From contig JADFTO010000138.1 in NCBI GenBank assembly GCA_022560215.1, positions 1-7,508 of the forward strand: 7,508 nt of DNA. The letters run 5' to 3'. A model generated the notes under the pieces. It saw only the letters and a list, made by a program, of their open reading frames with translations. It did no database searches and had not been told where the DNA came from. Positions within the stretch are counted from its first letter, which is position 1, and every line of letters starts with the position of its first letter. Below, one piece after another: positions 6,274 through 7,508 of this stretch. The translations under genes and the position numbers were made by a program. Source of the stretch: Pseudomonadota bacterium (GTDB taxonomy: Bacteria; Pseudomonadota; Alphaproteobacteria; Rhodospirillales; 2-02-FULL-58-16).

Positions 6274-7116
6274 ATGTTCATACAGACCGAGACCATGTCC
6301 GATCCGGCTTCCATGAGGTTCCTGCCCGGACAACGAGTCTTGGACTCGGGTACGGAGGGCTTTCCCGACGCGGCTTCGGCCGGGCGCTCGCCCCTGGCCC
6401 AGAGCCTGTTCGAGATAGAGGGCGTCGCCGGGGTCTTCCTGGAGCCCGAATCCATCATCGTCGAGAAGGGCGAGGAAAAGGATTGGCAAATTCTTAAACC
6501 CGCGGTGCTCGGCGCCATCATGGAACACTTCACGACCGGCCGCCCCGTGATCGTGGATAAGGAACCGGGCGCGGAAGATTCCGCCGAAGACGACGAAGTC
6601 ACCGCCAAGATCAAGGAACTGATCGCAACCCGCATCCACCCGGCGGCGGCCCAGGACGGCGGCGACGTCATCTACCGGGGCTTCAAGGACGGCGTCGTGC
6701 TGCTGGAGATGGTGGGCTCGGGATACGGCCTCAAGGACGGGGTCGAGAACATGCTCCGCCACTACGTGCCGGAAGTCACCGGCGTCAGCGATTTCCGGGA
6801 AGCCGAACCCAAGCCGGGCCTGGATACGCCGGCGGCCAAGGCGATCCAGGCGCTGCTGGACGACACGGTCAATCCGTCCGTGGCCTCTCACGGCGGGCAC
6901 ATTGCCCTGGTCGACGTGCGCGAGGATACGGCCTATATCCGCCTGGAGGGCGGCTGCCAGGGGTGCGGCATGGCCGACGTCACCCTGAAACAGGGCGTGG
7001 CGACGGAAATCCAGCGCGTGGCGACGGACATCGTCACGGTGCTCGACGTGACCGACCATGCCGGCGGGGATAACCCCTACTACCAGCCGGGCAAGGGCGG
7101 CATGAGCCCCATGTAG
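6274..7116 (+). CDS. Nfu-type Fe-S cluster protein with tandem NifU domains, the first lacking CxxC
   Basis: A 280-aa protein, longer than the roughly 185 aa of usual alphaproteobacterial Nfu. Residues 1-95 form the Nfu N-terminal domain (MFIQTETMSDPASMRFLPG, then SPLAQSLFEIEGVAGVFLE and LKPAVLGAIMEHF). An acidic linker (about 98-109) leads to a first NifU-like domain (110-175) with HPAAAQDGGDV and GVENMLRHYVPEV. Where a typical domain reads roughly CSGCPSSTxTLK, this one has only GYGLK after GS, so the cluster-binding CxxC is gone. A second NifU domain (186-270) is intact: VASHGGHIALVDV, then GGCQGCGMADVTLKQG with Cys228 and Cys231, and VLDVTDHAGGDNPYY. Nfu proteins carry [4Fe-4S] clusters, formed by paired CxxC motifs at a dimer interface, to client enzymes. 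Here only the second domain can do this directly. The first may be structural or recognise clients. A short Gly/Pro/Met tail ends the protein. Confidence 0.93.
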   Translation: MFIQTETMSDPASMRFLPGQRVLDSGTEGFPDAASAGRSPLAQSLFEIEGVAGVFLEPESIIVEKGEEKDWQILKPAVLGAIMEHFTTGRPVIVDKEPGAEDSAEDDEVTAKIKELIATRIHPAAAQDGGDVIYRGFKDGVVLLEMVGSGYGLKDGVENMLRHYVPEVTGVSDFREAEPKPGLDTPAAKAIQALLDDTVNPSVASHGGHIALVDVREDTAYIRLEGGCQGCGMADVTLKQGVATEIQRVATDIVTVLDVTDHAGGDNPYYQPGKGGMSPM

Positions 7117-7157
7117 CCCGCTAGCGCTCTGACCCGCAGACCACGCCCGCCTCCAAG
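7117..7157 (+). other. Short gap between the Nfu gene and the downstream gene
   Basis: 41 bp without a convincing terminator: a small GCTAGC/AGCGCT symmetry is present but no stem followed by Ts. No strong promoter or Shine-Dalgarno precedes the ATG at 7158. Read-through from the Nfu gene is likely. Confidence 0.35.
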
Positions 7158-7508
7158 ATGAAGGTCGTCCTTCTGTCCACATACGATTTGGGCCATCAGC
7201 CCTTCGGCCTGGCCTCGCCCGCGGCTTGGCTCGCAGACGAGGGCGCAGAAGTGGCGTGCATCGACCTGGCCGTGGAAAGCCTCGATGAAGGGGCGGTCCG
7301 GGAAGCGGGCCTGATCGCCCTCTACCTTCCCATGCACACGGCGACGCGCCTGGCCGCGAAGCTCATCCCGAGGGTCATCGGCCTCAATGCGTCGGCGCAT
7401 GTCTGTTGCTACGGCCTGTACGCGCCGTTGAACGAGGAGTTTCTCAGGGGGCTCGGGGTCCGCACCATCCTCGGCGGCGCGTTCGAAGGGGAGCTGGCGG
7501 CGCTCGCC
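7158..7508 (+). CDS. N-terminus of a probable B12-binding-type radical SAM protein (CUAEP/CCAEP-tail family?), cut by window edge
   Basis: The first 117 codons are open to the right edge. The fragment starts MKVVLLSTYDLGHQPFGLAS (residues 1-20) and continues with PAAWLADEGAEVACIDLAVE (21-40), then LIALYLPMHTATRLA (52-66), LNASAHVCCYGLYAPLN (76-92) and GVRTILGGAFEGELAALA (100-117). The alternating strands and helices match the Rossmann-like cobalamin-binding domain found before many radical SAM cores. The STY-LG-QPFGLASPAAWL opening is what I recall from the CUAEP/CCAEP-tail radical SAM (seleno)protein family. The CxxxCxxC core and the diagnostic C-terminus lie beyond the window, so the family name rests on the N-terminus alone. 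Function of that family is unknown to me. No good ribosome site precedes the ATG. Spacing suggests read-through from the Nfu gene, which would fit an Fe-S enzyme. Confidence 0.7.
   Translation, partial: MKVVLLSTYDLGHQPFGLASPAAWLADEGAEVACIDLAVESLDEGAVREAGLIALYLPMHTATRLAAKLIPRVIGLNASAHVCCYGLYAPLNEEFLRGLGVRTILGGAFEGELAALA

Noticed and set aside
6721..6732. The missing CxxC in the first NifU domain as a frameshift or pseudogene.
   Set aside because: The frame is kept through the gap and the downstream domain is intact, so the gene as a whole looks functional. An in-frame deletion explains it.
5689..7182. A 497-codon open frame on the minus strand opposite msrB and the Nfu gene.
   Set aside because: It is the antisense shadow of two clearly recognisable plus-strand genes in GC-rich DNA, has no recognisable domain, and is rich in Arg/Gly/His/Asp as shadow frames are.
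1..7508. Mobile element, phage, CRISPR or defence system.
   Set aside because: No transposase, integrase, terminal repeats, spaced direct repeats or defence domains were found. All genes are ordinary enzymes or an exported protein with similar base use.

Overview
This GC-rich window reads as chromosomal DNA of an alphaproteobacterium, most plausibly from the Rhodospirillales. The basis is the high GC, dense strongly biased coding, an alphaproteobacterial/mitochondrial-type Nfu N-terminal domain and the general look of the proteins. This placement is an inference from protein recognition; no rRNA or taxonomic marker is present.

Left part (1-5055, minus strand): a compact five-gene glycan-assembly operon. 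In transcription order it holds a COG4671-type predicted glycosyltransferase (412 aa), a GT4 glycosyltransferase (416 aa, probably non-ATG start), a second GT4 glycosyltransferase (380 aa), a histidine phosphatase of the phosphoglycerate-mutase/CobC fold (196 aa), and a second COG4671-type glycosyltransferase that runs off the left edge. The last three junctions are ATGA stop/start overlaps. The first junction overlaps by 20 bp or has a 1-bp gap, depending on the start chosen. The layout implies coupled translation and a joint role in building a surface or secreted polysaccharide whose structure is unknown. The operon is preceded by an AT-rich leader (about 5085-5122) with a near-perfect 18-bp palindrome and a good Shine-Dalgarno.

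Middle (5145-5660, minus strand): a small predicted lipoprotein or secreted protein of unknown function, probably its own transcription unit.

Right part (5782-7508, plus strand), divergent from the lipoprotein: msrB (methionine sulfoxide reductase B lacking the usual resolving Cys), then an unusual 280-aa Nfu-type Fe-S protein with two tandem NifU domains, the first of which has lost its CxxC by an in-frame deletion. Last is the first 117 codons of a protein that looks like a cobalamin-binding-type radical SAM protein, possibly of the CUAEP/CCAEP-tail (seleno)protein family. MsrB and Nfu together suggest a repair and Fe-S maintenance theme, and the third gene would be an Fe-S enzyme if its assignment is right.

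No tRNA, rRNA, insertion sequence, CRISPR array or phage gene was seen. No gene-free stretch exceeds about 125 bp.
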